A stretch of DNA of 61,133 nucleotides from Microbacterium paulum (GTDB lineage Bacteria; Actinomycetota; Actinomycetes; Actinomycetales; Microbacteriaceae), in contig NZ_JAAGRY010000011.1 in the NCBI RefSeq assembly GCF_015707995.1, positions 1 to 61,133 on the forward strand, written 5' to 3'. A program made the translations under genes and the position numbers. Each line of letters opens with the position of its first letter. Positions within the stretch are counted from its first letter, which is position 1. The notes beneath the pieces are model-generated. The model saw only the letters and a list, made by a program, of their open reading frames with translations, was not told the origin of the DNA and did no database searches. Of this stretch, positions 34,763 through 43,681 are shown piece by piece.

Positions 34763-36103
34763 TTGGCGGCTCTAGCTCCGGACTTCATGCCGACCGTCAG
34801 GATCGGGCGAGGATTCGACGCGACCAGCGCTCTGATCGTGTTCGTGACGATCCGGCTCGTGCTCCCGTCGCAGTTCGTCGTGGGGCCTCTCGGCGGGGCT
34901 GGGTCTCCGGCGCTGCTGCTTGCTCTGTGCTGTCTCGCGTGGTGGGCGCTGGCCCGGATCCAACGAACTCGCACTCAGGCGTCGTCGGCGGTCATGGGTG
35001 CCGTCATCCTCTTCGCCGCAATGGTTCTCGCATCGTTCTACGTCGCCATGGCGCGACCGATCAATGCGGAAGAGGCCAGTGTCAGCACATTGACGCTGAT
35101 CTCGGTCGCCGGCTGGCTCGGGGCGATGCTGCTCGCCCATGACGGGATCCCCAGCGTCGACCGCCTCCTCGACCTGCTGCACTACCTCGCGACGCTCGGC
35201 GGGCTGCTGGCGATCTTCGGTCTGTTCCAGTTCGTCACCGGGCAGTATTGGGTCGACCAGATCTCGATTCCCGGGCTGCAAGCGCACCAAACAGTCTTCA
35301 GCGCGACCTTGCGCGAGGGCTTCACCCGGCCCGCCGGGACAGCCGTCCACCCGATCGAGTTCGGCGCGGTGCTCACCATGCTCCTGCCGATCGCCCTCGC
35401 CCGAGGAATCGGCCAGCTTCCGGCCGTCGGGGCGCGGCGGTCGCACGTCTTCACGCGCTGGTGGCCGGCGCTCGCCATGGGGCTGGCGATCGTTCTCTCG
35501 CTCTCGCGATCCGCGGTGATCGGTCTCGCGGTCGGCGCGATCATCTTGGCGCTGACGTGGACCTCCAGACAACGGATCGCGGCGATCGGAGGTCTGGCCG
35601 GCCTGCTTGCCGTCGTGTTCCTCGCGGTGCCGGGAGTCGCCGGCTCCATACTCGGGCTCTTCACTGTGATCGGCAAGGGCGACCCATCAGTCCTCTCTCG
35701 CGTCGAAAGCTACGCGATCGCCGATGCGTACATCTCGCAGTCGCCCCTGTTGGGTCGCGGAATCGGGACATTCCTGCCCCGCTATCGGATCTTCGACAAC
35801 GAGTACCTGCTTCTGTTGGTCGAGATCGGGTTCGCGGGCGTCATCGCGCTGCTTCTGCTGGTAGCGACGAGTCTCTGCAGCGCCGCCCGGGTATACCTTC
35901 GCTCGACGGATGCCGGCCTGCGCGGCGCGGCGGCCGCAGTCGCGGCGTCCACGAGTTGCGGAGCCGTCAGTCTGGCGCTCTTCGACGGCTTCTCATTCCC
36001 CATGATGCCGGGGCTCTGGTTCCTCATGATGGGCCTGTGCGGCGCGACGTACCGGCTCTGGAGAGAATCGGTCACCTATGCCGACGTCAGGATCGACGCA
36101 TAG
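34763..36103 (+). CDS. Wzy-like O-antigen/polysaccharide polymerase
   Basis: The 446-residue protein has about ten to twelve hydrophobic segments and a large external loop (about 175-215) with the segment RPAGTAVHPIEFGAVL, as in O-antigen ligase/polymerase family proteins. After it come short loops with SLSRSAVIGL, another family hallmark. It would polymerise flipped repeat units outside the membrane. The start is TTG at 34763 with GAGGAG upstream. The last 28 bases overlap antisense with the GT4 gene. Confidence 0.85.
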   Translation: MAALAPDFMPTVRIGRGFDATSALIVFVTIRLVLPSQFVVGPLGGAGSPALLLALCCLAWWALARIQRTRTQASSAVMGAVILFAAMVLASFYVAMARPINAEEASVSTLTLISVAGWLGAMLLAHDGIPSVDRLLDLLHYLATLGGLLAIFGLFQFVTGQYWVDQISIPGLQAHQTVFSATLREGFTRPAGTAVHPIEFGAVLTMLLPIALARGIGQLPAVGARRSHVFTRWWPALAMGLAIVLSLSRSAVIGLAVGAIILALTWTSRQRIAAIGGLAGLLAVVFLAVPGVAGSILGLFTVIGKGDPSVLSRVESYAIADAYISQSPLLGRGIGTFLPRYRIFDNEYLLLLVEIGFAGVIALLLLVATSLCSAARVYLRSTDAGLRGAAAAVAASTSCGAVSLALFDGFSFPMMPGLWFLMMGLCGATYRLWRESVTYADVRIDA

Positions 36104-37287
36104 ATCTGGTCCACTCGGTCGATCTTCGGCTCCCACAGACCGACCTGCTCAAGGCGTGCGCGAGAAGCGGCGCCCATGCGGGTTCGCCGCTCGGGATCGA
36201 GCGCCAACGCACGGATGGATTCTGCGAGATCTCGGGCGAGCTGGTCGGGATCGCGCGGCTGCAGGACCACAGCGCATTCGGCATCCACCGCGGCGGATGG
36301 GCCGCCCCGGCCGCACACGATCAGCGGCAACCAGTGGCCCATCGCCTCGAAGACGACGTTCCCTCCGGGTTCGCGGTAGCTCGGGAAGGCGAAGACGTCG
36401 GCCTGTTCATAGAACTGCTCCACCTCATCCTTGGAGCGACGTCCGTGGAACCTGACGCTGTCCGAGAGGCCCTCTGCGTGAGCGAGTTCCTTGCAGGCGG
36501 CCAGATCGAATCCGTCGCCGACGATGTCCACGATCACGGGGACATCTCGGAGTAGCGCCATCGCGGCGACGAGGTCGCGGGCACCCTTGGTGCGGATGAC
36601 ACGGCCGACGAAGAGCACCCGCAACGGCCGTGCTGCGGTTACTTCGACCTGCTCGCGCTGCGGAACGGCCGGAGCGGCGGGCAGCGCGGTCTCGCTGAGA
36701 ATCTCCAGTCTCTTGACGCGTAGCCCGGAGAGCGAGTCGGCGACGTAGTCAGCGATTCCCAGGACGCACGTCGCGCGCTCATACGTGGCACGCAACGACG
36801 GGTCGCGGCGCAGACGCCACCGGTCCAGCCCACGCAGGCGCTGATACCACGGGCCGGTCTCCTGGTCACGGAACCCGGCGGGCGACTCCAGGCTGCCACC
36901 GACCGGTCCGATCACGTAGGGAAGCCCTGAGCGACGAAGCGGGCTCGGATACCGCATCGCGACCGGCACGACCTGGTGGGCCAGATCGAAAGGCGCTGCA
37001 TCAGCCGCCTCGCGTCGTATCCACCGACGCGCTTTGCGCTCGAACGCGAAGTAGCCCGGCTTGAGCAGACTGTTGAAACGCTCCAGGCGTCCCAGCAGTG
37101 GCGGCTCCAGCCACTCGATCACGCGCGCGTTCGGGAGCTGCGGGCCGATCTGCGGCGCACCGCGCTTGCGATAGGTCAGAACGGTCACATCATGACGCCG
37201 GGAGAGGTGATCCGCCCATTGGAAGGCTACCCACGCCTCGCCGATGTCGTGGGAATCTACCGTCGGCGCCACGACAAGAAGCTTCAC
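36076..37287 (-). CDS. Family 4 glycosyltransferase
   Basis: The 403-residue GT-B enzyme has LLVVAPTVDSHDIGEAW at the N-terminus, LFVGRVIRTKGARDLV at the start of the donor domain and the GT4 signature around ADVFAFPSYREPGGNVVFEAMGHWLP with the two expected Glu. It probably adds one sugar of the repeat unit on the cytoplasmic face; donor unknown. The GTG start at 37287 has a -10-like TATTCT (37317-37312) upstream. Confidence 0.88.
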   Translation of the reverse strand: MKLLVVAPTVDSHDIGEAWVAFQWADHLSRRHDVTVLTYRKRGAPQIGPQLPNARVIEWLEPPLLGRLERFNSLLKPGYFAFERKARRWIRREAADAAPFDLAHQVVPVAMRYPSPLRRSGLPYVIGPVGGSLESPAGFRDQETGPWYQRLRGLDRWRLRRDPSLRATYERATCVLGIADYVADSLSGLRVKRLEILSETALPAAPAVPQREQVEVTAARPLRVLFVGRVIRTKGARDLVAAMALLRDVPVIVDIVGDGFDLAACKELAHAEGLSDSVRFHGRRSKDEVEQFYEQADVFAFPSYREPGGNVVFEAMGHWLPLIVCGRGGPSAAVDAECAVVLQPRDPDQLARDLAESIRALALDPERRTRMGAASRARLEQVGLWEPKIDRVDQIYASILTSA

Positions 37288-37387
37288 ACCCCGACGCTAG
37301 CGGAGCGGGGGAGAATAGCCGCGTCTGAATGCTATGGAAGTGGCGCGCGAGCCGGATACGCTTTCGGGTACTGAGCAAGGAGCGTCC

Positions 37388-38284
37388 ATGTCCGTTGCCA
37401 TCGCCACCATCCGCGCCATCAACGAGACATTCGCGTCGGGTAGCGGGTCCTGAGGTGGAGAGCAGGCGCCTCGGGGGGTCGACGTCTCGATACTCGGGTT
37501 CGGCACGTCTCGACTGGCGTCGATGGGTTCAGGTCGTTCCAAGCGTGACGCCGAGGCACTCCTCGGCGCCGCCCGGGACTGCGGGGTCAACTTCATCGAC
37601 ACCGCCGACACTTATGGTTTCACTGCAGCCGAGCGGGGGATCGGCGAGCTCACGGCATCCGATCCGGATCGCTGGGTCATTGCGACGAAGACCGGTCTGC
37701 CGACGGTCGACCTGCCGGGCCCGTTCCGCGTCGCCAATCAACCGCTGAAGAAGGCCCGGCAGCTTCGTGGGCAGACCTTTGCGCTCGAGGCCAAACAACT
37801 GCGTCGCACCATCGACCGAAGCCTTCGTCGACTCCGTCGTGAGCGGATCGAGGTCTTTCTCCTCCATCTCCCGCCTGCGCGCGTCGTCAACGACGATGAG
37901 ATCGGCGGCATCCTCCAGGATGCCCGGAGCGCGGGGATGATTGCGGAGTTCGGGGTGTCCAGCAACGATCTCGCGACGATCCAGGCCGCCCATCGGCTGT
38001 AGGGAAGCGTGTGCACCGAGACCCAGGTCAACGCGAACAGCGACGCGGGCAATGCGCTGGGCGCGCTGAGCAGCTTCGATGTCATCGCCAATCACATCAT
38101 GGCCGCGCCGGCGCGACCGGCGGACGCCGCGGATCACCGCGAGTCTCCCGCACGGATGCTGCGCTTCGCCGCGGCTGTGCCAGGCGTGAAGGTCGTACTC
38201 ACCGGAACTTCGAGTGTCGAGCACCTCAGGCAGAACGCGGCGGCATTCGACCATCCGGTGACGGAATCTGATCTGATCACCTAG
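37388..38284 (+). pseudogene. Aldo/keto reductase remnant with two in-frame stops
   Basis: An ATG with AAGGAGCGTCC upstream opens 21 codons that end in TGA at 37451. The same frame then continues with VSILGFGTSRL, INFIDTADTYG-like NFIDTADTYGF, ATKTGLP, RRTIDRSLRRL and VFLLHLPP, the aldo/keto reductase barrel. It is interrupted by TAG at 38000-38002 and ends VKVVLTGTSSVEHLRQN at 38284. Catalytic Asp and Tyr positions of the DTADTYG strand remain. Without the stops the body would be about 275 codons. The first 21 codons may not belong to the original gene. Confidence 0.78.
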
Positions 38285-39956
38285 CGGCGGATGTGGACGC
38301 GAGATGCTCGCCGAGGCGAAGAGCCAAGGCGACGATGGTCAGTGTGGGGTTCGCGTGTCCCGAGGTCGGCATGACTGACCCGCCCACGACGTAGAGGTTC
38401 GCAACGCCATGCACGCGGCAGTCGCGATCGACCACCCCGAACGCCGGGTCATCCGGCATGCGGGTCGTGCCGAGATGATGCGCACCGGAGTTCACGTGTT
38501 CTGTGGATCTCACCACGGCATCCCGTAAGTCGCCCCCGTCGTAGCGGAGACGCCCCAGCCCCGCAGAGCGGAGGCGTTCGTCGAGAAGGCCGTGGCAACG
38601 GATGACGCTCTCGATGTCGTGAGCGGTGGTGCGAGGGTGGACGACGAGCCGTCTCATGCCGAACTCGTCGACGTCCTCGCCGAGTGTCACGCGAGCGTGG
38701 GGGTTCGGTACCTGCTCGGCCTGGAACTGAAGGTGGTAGACACTCAGGCCGTCTGGAGGCAGGACCGCGGGAAGGCGCCGGGATCCGATATAGCGGCCCA
38801 CGACCGCTCGGTAGATCTCCGGGATTGCGCTCGGGAACTGACGGATCAGAACTGCGCTATGGGCGGCGATCGACGTCTGCTCGGTTCGGAGATAGCGCAA
38901 CGCTTGGCGCGGACGTCGCAGTGCAGCAACCAGTGTCTTCGCCAGGTACACGCCCGAGAACAGTGCGCTTCGATGTCCTGTGGCGCCGAGAGGAGGACGC
39001 ACGAGGAAGAAGACGGTGTTGAGCAGCCGGGCTGCCTCCTGCTGCGCGGGCGTGAACCAGATCCGCCGTCGGCAGGACACGCCGTCGTGGTCGTGGTCGT
39101 GGTCGCGGTCGAAGGCGACATGTGCCGTCACACCCGGCTCGAGCTCTACCGTGGTCAGGCATCCGAACAGATGCGTCTGGTAGTACCGCCCGAGACAGTC
39201 CGAGTGGTTGCCGACGCCGGATCGCGCGACGTCGTTCGAGGTCAGGAGAATGCGCGCCGTCTCCAGCCCGCCGGCAGCGAGGACGAATCGACCGGCCCGA
39301 ATCCGAGTCGATTGTCCGTGGTGGTTGCGCACCACGACATGGTCCACTGCGTCGCCGCCTTAGCCGAGCTGAATATGCGTGCACGTCGCATTCATGAGGA
39401 CCCGCACACGTGGCGACGCGGCGAGCCTCTTCCTGTAGCGCGTGCCGAAATGAGTGGGCGGGCTCCACCTTTCGAGGGGATGGCTGACGACTCCGTCGCC
39501 GTCGAGGCCGGGCACGAGTTCTCGAGCGGCGGGCAGCGCCTCGCGTGCGTCGAAGGACATCTCGCCGGCTTCGCACAGCACCATCGCCTGTGCGTAGAAC
39601 GGCTCGAGCTCGGCCCGTGTGAGAGGCCAGCCACTGGAGTCGACCCACTCGCGCTTCTGGAAGTCGATCGCATCGAACGGGATGCAACGTCCGCCCCATG
39701 CGGCGGAGGCCCCTCCCCATTGGCGTCGACGGTTCTCTTCCAGAGGCTCATGGCTGTTTCGAGGGTCGGAGGCGCCGCGGTTCAGGTCACGGGACCTCTC
39801 GGTCTCACGGTGACCGCCGGACTCCAGAAGCAGGATGGACAGGCCGCATCGCTCCAGCCCTAAGGCGAGCGAGATGCCGGCCGGGCCGCCGCCGACGATG
39901 CAGACGTCGACGTCGGCGACGTCGGCGGGGAGCGCGCGTCTCGCATCGACGATCAC
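38277..39956 (-). pseudogene. GMC-type oxidoreductase interrupted by an in-frame TAA
   Basis: From GTG 39956 the frame encodes the FAD-binding motif CIVGGGPAGISLALGLE and the block WGGASAAWGGRC, then meets TAA at 39360-39362. The same frame continues without shift through RFVLAAGGLETARILL to the GMC C-terminal signature STEHVNSGAHHLGTTRM and the final NPTLTIVALALRLGEHL. A single base change, for example GAA to TAA, would explain the break. Intact it would be 559 residues. It neighbours another broken oxidoreductase gene. Confidence 0.82.
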
Positions 39957-40134
39957 GCGCCACGTCCTTCTTCTTCTTCGGCGATGAGCAACATACTGGT
40001 GCCGTATCCCGCCCCTCACAAGACCGAGAGAGTGCATATGCCGGTCGCTGGGGCTGACCCCGGCATTACGTCGGTCGCGCTGACCCCTGTAGCCTCGATC
40101 TCGTCGGGCATCGCACCGTGCCGAGGGGACACAC

Positions 40135-41031
40135 ATGGATGATCTGGCGATCATCATCGTCACGTACAACAGCGGCGAATCGATCGGCCGACTGTTGAGA
40201 TCGATCGCTCCCGCCTACCCGGGCGGATCTCCGCGAGTCATCGTCGTGGACAACGCATCGACGGATGACACCCTCGCGCGGGTGGCTGAGCATCCCCGGG
40301 TGGAGGTCATCCGCTCACGCAATGAGGGTTACTCGGCGGGGATCAATCGAGGAGTGGAGCACAGCCCGCGGGCGGATGCGCACCTCATCCTCAACCCCGA
40401 CCTCGAGTTGACGCCGGGCGCGATCGCCGCGATGCTGGCGGAATTCGACGCACCGAATGTCGGGATCGTTGCCCCCTTGGTCCTCGGCCCGCAGGGCGAC
40501 ATCGAGCATTCGCAGCGGAGAGAGCCGACGCTGCTGAGAGCCGCGGGCCTCGGCTTCACCGGGCTCCCGGTGTTCTCGGAATACGTGCAAGAACCCGAGG
40601 CGTACACCCACGCCGTGACCGTCGACTGGGCGTTGGGTGCGGCGCTGCTGGTACGCCGCGATTGCTCGCTCAACGTCGGGGGTTGGGACGAGTCGTACTT
40701 CCTCTACTCAGAGGAGACGGACTACTGTGCTCGGGCCCGTGCGGCGGGCTGGTCGATTCTCTTCACGCCGGCCGCGCAGGTGGTCCACGCCGGGGGTGGG
40801 TCCGGGCGGAATGATCGAACTCATGTCATGCAGATCGTCAACCGTGTCCGGTACTACGCTCGCGCCCACTCGCGGCCTGCTTCGGCGGCGTACTGGGCCC
40901 TCACCATCCTGTCCGAGGCGACATGGGTTGTTCGTGGTCACTCCCAGTCGAAAGCATCCATCGGAGCCCTGATGAAACCGGGGTCGCGGCCCGAAGAACT
41001 CGGCTGCGGTGAACACCTGATACCCCGCTGA
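40135..41031 (+). CDS. Family 2 glycosyltransferase, rhamnosyltransferase-like
   Basis: The 298-residue GT-A enzyme has the N-terminal strand LAIIIVTYNSGESI, a VVDNASTDDT motif, LNPDLELTPG in place of the DxD, and GWDESYFLYSEETDYCARARAAGW, the acceptor-site pattern of rhamnosyltransferase-like GT2 proteins. No membrane helix is visible. The translation start is directly preceded by GAGGGGACACAC. A -10-like TAGCCT at 40090-40095 may drive it. It probably adds one sugar of the repeat unit. Confidence 0.88.
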   Translation: MDDLAIIIVTYNSGESIGRLLRSIAPAYPGGSPRVIVVDNASTDDTLARVAEHPRVEVIRSRNEGYSAGINRGVEHSPRADAHLILNPDLELTPGAIAAMLAEFDAPNVGIVAPLVLGPQGDIEHSQRREPTLLRAAGLGFTGLPVFSEYVQEPEAYTHAVTVDWALGAALLVRRDCSLNVGGWDESYFLYSEETDYCARARAAGWSILFTPAAQVVHAGGGSGRNDRTHVMQIVNRVRYYARAHSRPASAAYWALTILSEATWVVRGHSQSKASIGALMKPGSRPEELGCGEHLIPR

Positions 41032-41151
41032 CGGCGCGACCGGGATCTGCACGGGTGCCGTTGGTGAGGAGTTCCTCATGGAGCAGGCGGCTGAGAATGC
41101 CCGAGCTAGCCTGGGATCTCCCGACCTTCCCCCACGTATGAGAGCAGACCC

Positions 41152-42807
41152 ATGCCCGATACGACCCTTTCCCTCCGCGCCGGCGCCCGTCGCACCCGCC
41201 GCCGACAGGCGGCGTGGACTCGATCGATCATGGCCGCCCTCGGCACAGCAGCGATCGCCGCGGCCGCGTTGGTGGCCTCGCCCGCCATCGCCGGGCCTGC
41301 GCCCACGGGGATCTTTCCGGATGATGTGATGCCCGAAGTTTCGGCCGACCCGGATTCGGTCGCGGTGGAGCTCGGTGTCGCGTTCAGTCCCGATTCGGAC
41401 GGTGATGTCACCGGCCTGCAGTATTTCCAGGGCGCTCGCGCTACCGGCGTGACGACGGCATCGCTGTGGACGAGTGACGGCACGCTCCTCGTGACCGAGC
41501 ACTTCGCCGCCACGTCGCAGGAAGGCTGGCGCACCGTCGCGCTGGCGCAGCCGATCGCGCTCCAAGCGGGCGAGGAGTATGTCGTCTCATACCACGCGCC
41601 GCACGGACGATATCCCGTCACGGAGAACGATCTCGATCGCAGCGTGAAGCAGAACGGGTTCACCTTGCCCAGGGATGCCGGCGTGTACAGCTACGGTGCG
41701 TCGAGCTTCCCGAGCGATACATACAACGGATCGAATTATCTCGTTGACATCCGCTTCGAGCCGTCAGCCAGCGACGGAGCAGAGCAGCCGACGGCCACGC
41801 CGACACCGCAGCCGACGGCGACGCCGACTCCCCGTCCGACGACGACGCCGACCCCCCGGCCGACGCCGCAGCCGACGGCGACGCCGACTCCCCAGCCGAC
41901 GACGAGCCCGACTCCCTCGCCGACAAGCACGACGCCGGAGCCGGTTCCCACCGACAGCGGGGGTGCGGGCGCCGCCGTGAACTGCTTGGACCAGCCCAGC
42001 AGGTGCGGATACCCGGATGAGACCAACACCGGGGTCGCTGATGCCAGCACTCTCTCACGCGTTCCCGAGGATGTGAGATCCGGCACCGGCTGGGTGTGGG
42101 ACACGCGCGGATGGATCAACGCGGGAGACAACGCCGTCGTCGAGAACCTGATCGTCTCAGCTCCGATCGATGTGACGGGCAAGAACGTCGTCGTGCGGAA
42201 CAACAAGATCACCGTCTCGGGTGAGACGTGGGGCGTCGCTCTCCGCCATGCCGTCAACGCCACGGTCCGGGACAACGAGATCGGCGTGCTCGGAACGACC
42301 CGTTTGATGGTCGGCGTCAAGGACATCTACGGCGACTCGAGCGGGACGCAGGTGATCGCGAATGACATCACCAACACCAGCACGGGCGTACAGATCTCCC
42401 AGGGACTCATCGAGGGAAACTACATCCACGACATGGGATTCAAGAGCGGCGATCACACCAACGGCACTACCTCGAACGGCGGTACCACCCAACTCACCAT
42501 CCGCGGAAACACAGTGTTCAATCAACTGTCGCAGACTGACGCGATCAGCCTCTTCCAAGACTTCGGTGTAGAGGCGAATCGGCTCATCACCGGAAACCTG
42601 GTCGCGGGTGGGGGCTACGCCATCTACGGTGGTGCCGACAACGACTTCGGCAAGACGTACAACATCAAGATCACCAACAATCGGTTCTCGACAATCTACT
42701 TCCCGAACGGGGGGTACTACGGCCCGTACACGGCCTTCGACCCCAACGGCGTCGGCAATGAGTTCAGCGGGAACATCTGGGATCACAACGGACAGCCGGT
42801 GCGCTGA
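41152..42807 (+). CDS. Secreted DUF4082 plus right-handed beta-helix protein
   Basis: The 551-residue protein has an Arg-rich N-terminus, a signal peptide with likely cleavage near SPAIAG (about 47), one DUF4082 domain (about 53-200), a Pro/Thr linker (about 212-265) and a C-terminal parallel beta-helix (about 290-551) with repeating short strands such as NVVVRNNKI and TQLTIRGNTVF. Beta-helix folds of this sort bind or cleave polysaccharides, but no lyase motif is recognisable. DUF4082 and the linker style match the giant protein at 19374-25022. It converges with the GT2 gene across a shared hairpin. Confidence 0.85.
   Translation: MPDTTLSLRAGARRTRRRQAAWTRSIMAALGTAAIAAAALVASPAIAGPAPTGIFPDDVMPEVSADPDSVAVELGVAFSPDSDGDVTGLQYFQGARATGVTTASLWTSDGTLLVTEHFAATSQEGWRTVALAQPIALQAGEEYVVSYHAPHGRYPVTENDLDRSVKQNGFTLPRDAGVYSYGASSFPSDTYNGSNYLVDIRFEPSASDGAEQPTATPTPQPTATPTPRPTTTPTPRPTPQPTATPTPQPTTSPTPSPTSTTPEPVPTDSGGAGAAVNCLDQPSRCGYPDETNTGVADASTLSRVPEDVRSGTGWVWDTRGWINAGDNAVVENLIVSAPIDVTGKNVVVRNNKITVSGETWGVALRHAVNATVRDNEIGVLGTTRLMVGVKDIYGDSSGTQVIANDITNTSTGVQISQGLIEGNYIHDMGFKSGDHTNGTTSNGGTTQLTIRGNTVFNQLSQTDAISLFQDFGVEANRLITGNLVAGGGYAIYGGADNDFGKTYNIKITNNRFSTIYFPNGGYYGPYTAFDPNGVGNEFSGNIWDHNGQPVR
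41787..41940 (+). repeat. Coding tandem repeat for a Pro/Thr linker
   Basis: Units such as CAGCCGACGGCGACGCCGAC and CGACGCCGACTCCCC repeat several times and encode Thr-Pro-rich sequence with Gln or Arg insertions. The design is the same as in the giant gene, but the units differ. Confidence 0.8.
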
Positions 42808-42827
42808 GGCGGACGACCCTCCTCAGC
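42803..42827. terminator. Bidirectional hairpin between convergent genes
   Basis: GCTGAGG and CCTCAGC form a 7-bp stem with an 11-base loop, covering the end of the beta-helix gene and the last codons of the opposing GT2 gene. Confidence 0.5.
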
Positions 42828-43680
42828 GTGGTGACGGTTCGCGGCTGCTTTCGTCACGCAGCCAGGTGGTGAAGTCCCCCCGGCGGATCCGCTTGCGCGC
42901 CTGGATTCTCGCCACCGCCGTCACCGCGAGGAAGACCAGAATCTTCGGCGACAGAGCTGGTCGGGATGCGGCGAGTCGGACCAGCACCGTCGGCGTCGTC
43001 CGAGCGCTCGGCGTGCGCACCCCGACGGCATCCAGCTGCGCGTTTCCGGTGGCGACACGCACGCGCCGTCGGATCAGGTCGGCGGTCCGTCGAGGACCTC
43101 TGATCTGCACGCGCGCCTCCGGAACGACCACGCGCTCGGCTGCCCCGAACGCTTCTGAGACCGCCAGATCGTCCGACATCACCCGCGGCAGCGCCGCGAC
43201 CCTCGCGTGTGCCTCGGGGGTCATGACGACGACACCGCGACCGAACACCCCGGCCGCCACCTGTGGCAGCGCGCGCCAGACGTCGTAGTACCACCTCACG
43301 ATGCGATTCGAGTCGGTGAGCACGAGGTCTCGCTCCGGCGCGGTCACCTGAATGGGGCCGGTCAGTGCGCCCAGCAAGACGCTGACGTCGTCGGCGCTGA
43401 TCGCGACGTCCGCATCGATCCACGCCCGGTAGTCGTGCGAGGCGACCTCGTCGCCGGCGGCGAGAGCGGCGCTCTTGGAGGGCTCGGGCCGTTCGAGTAC
43501 GACGATGCCCGGGTTGACCTCGCGAGCACGCTGCGCCGTGTCGTCGGTGCACCCGTTGCAAACGACGACGACTTCGACGTCCGGGTCGGTTCCTGCGCAC
43601 AGTGCTGTCAGCAGCGGCTGTATTCCGCTGCTTTCGTTGTGTGCCGGGATCACGACGCTGATGCGGCGCACGTCGTCCAC
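42823..43680 (-). CDS. Family 2 glycosyltransferase
   Basis: The 285-residue GT-A enzyme has ISVVIPAHNESSGIQ, the acceptor/donor DAD in WIDADVAIS and the SDDLAVSEAFG region. A basic, hydrophobic C-terminal segment may contact the membrane. The GTG start lies one base after the stop of the fused glycosyltransferase gene, so it is the last gene of the four-gene operon 48626 to 42823. Donor unknown. Confidence 0.85.
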   Translation of the reverse strand: MDDVRRISVVIPAHNESSGIQPLLTALCAGTDPDVEVVVVCNGCTDDTAQRAREVNPGIVVLERPEPSKSAALAAGDEVASHDYRAWIDADVAISADDVSVLLGALTGPIQVTAPERDLVLTDSNRIVRWYYDVWRALPQVAAGVFGRGVVVMTPEAHARVAALPRVMSDDLAVSEAFGAAERVVVPEARVQIRGPRRTADLIRRRVRVATGNAQLDAVGVRTPSARTTPTVLVRLAASRPALSPKILVFLAVTAVARIQARKRIRRGDFTTWLRDESSREPSPR

Positions 43681-43681
43681 G

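Noticed and set aside
37388..39956. Stop codons as selenocysteine or programmed readthrough sites
   Set aside because: Only one of the three stops is TGA, and no SECIS-like hairpin or selenocysteine machinery is visible. Ordinary nonsense mutation is simpler.
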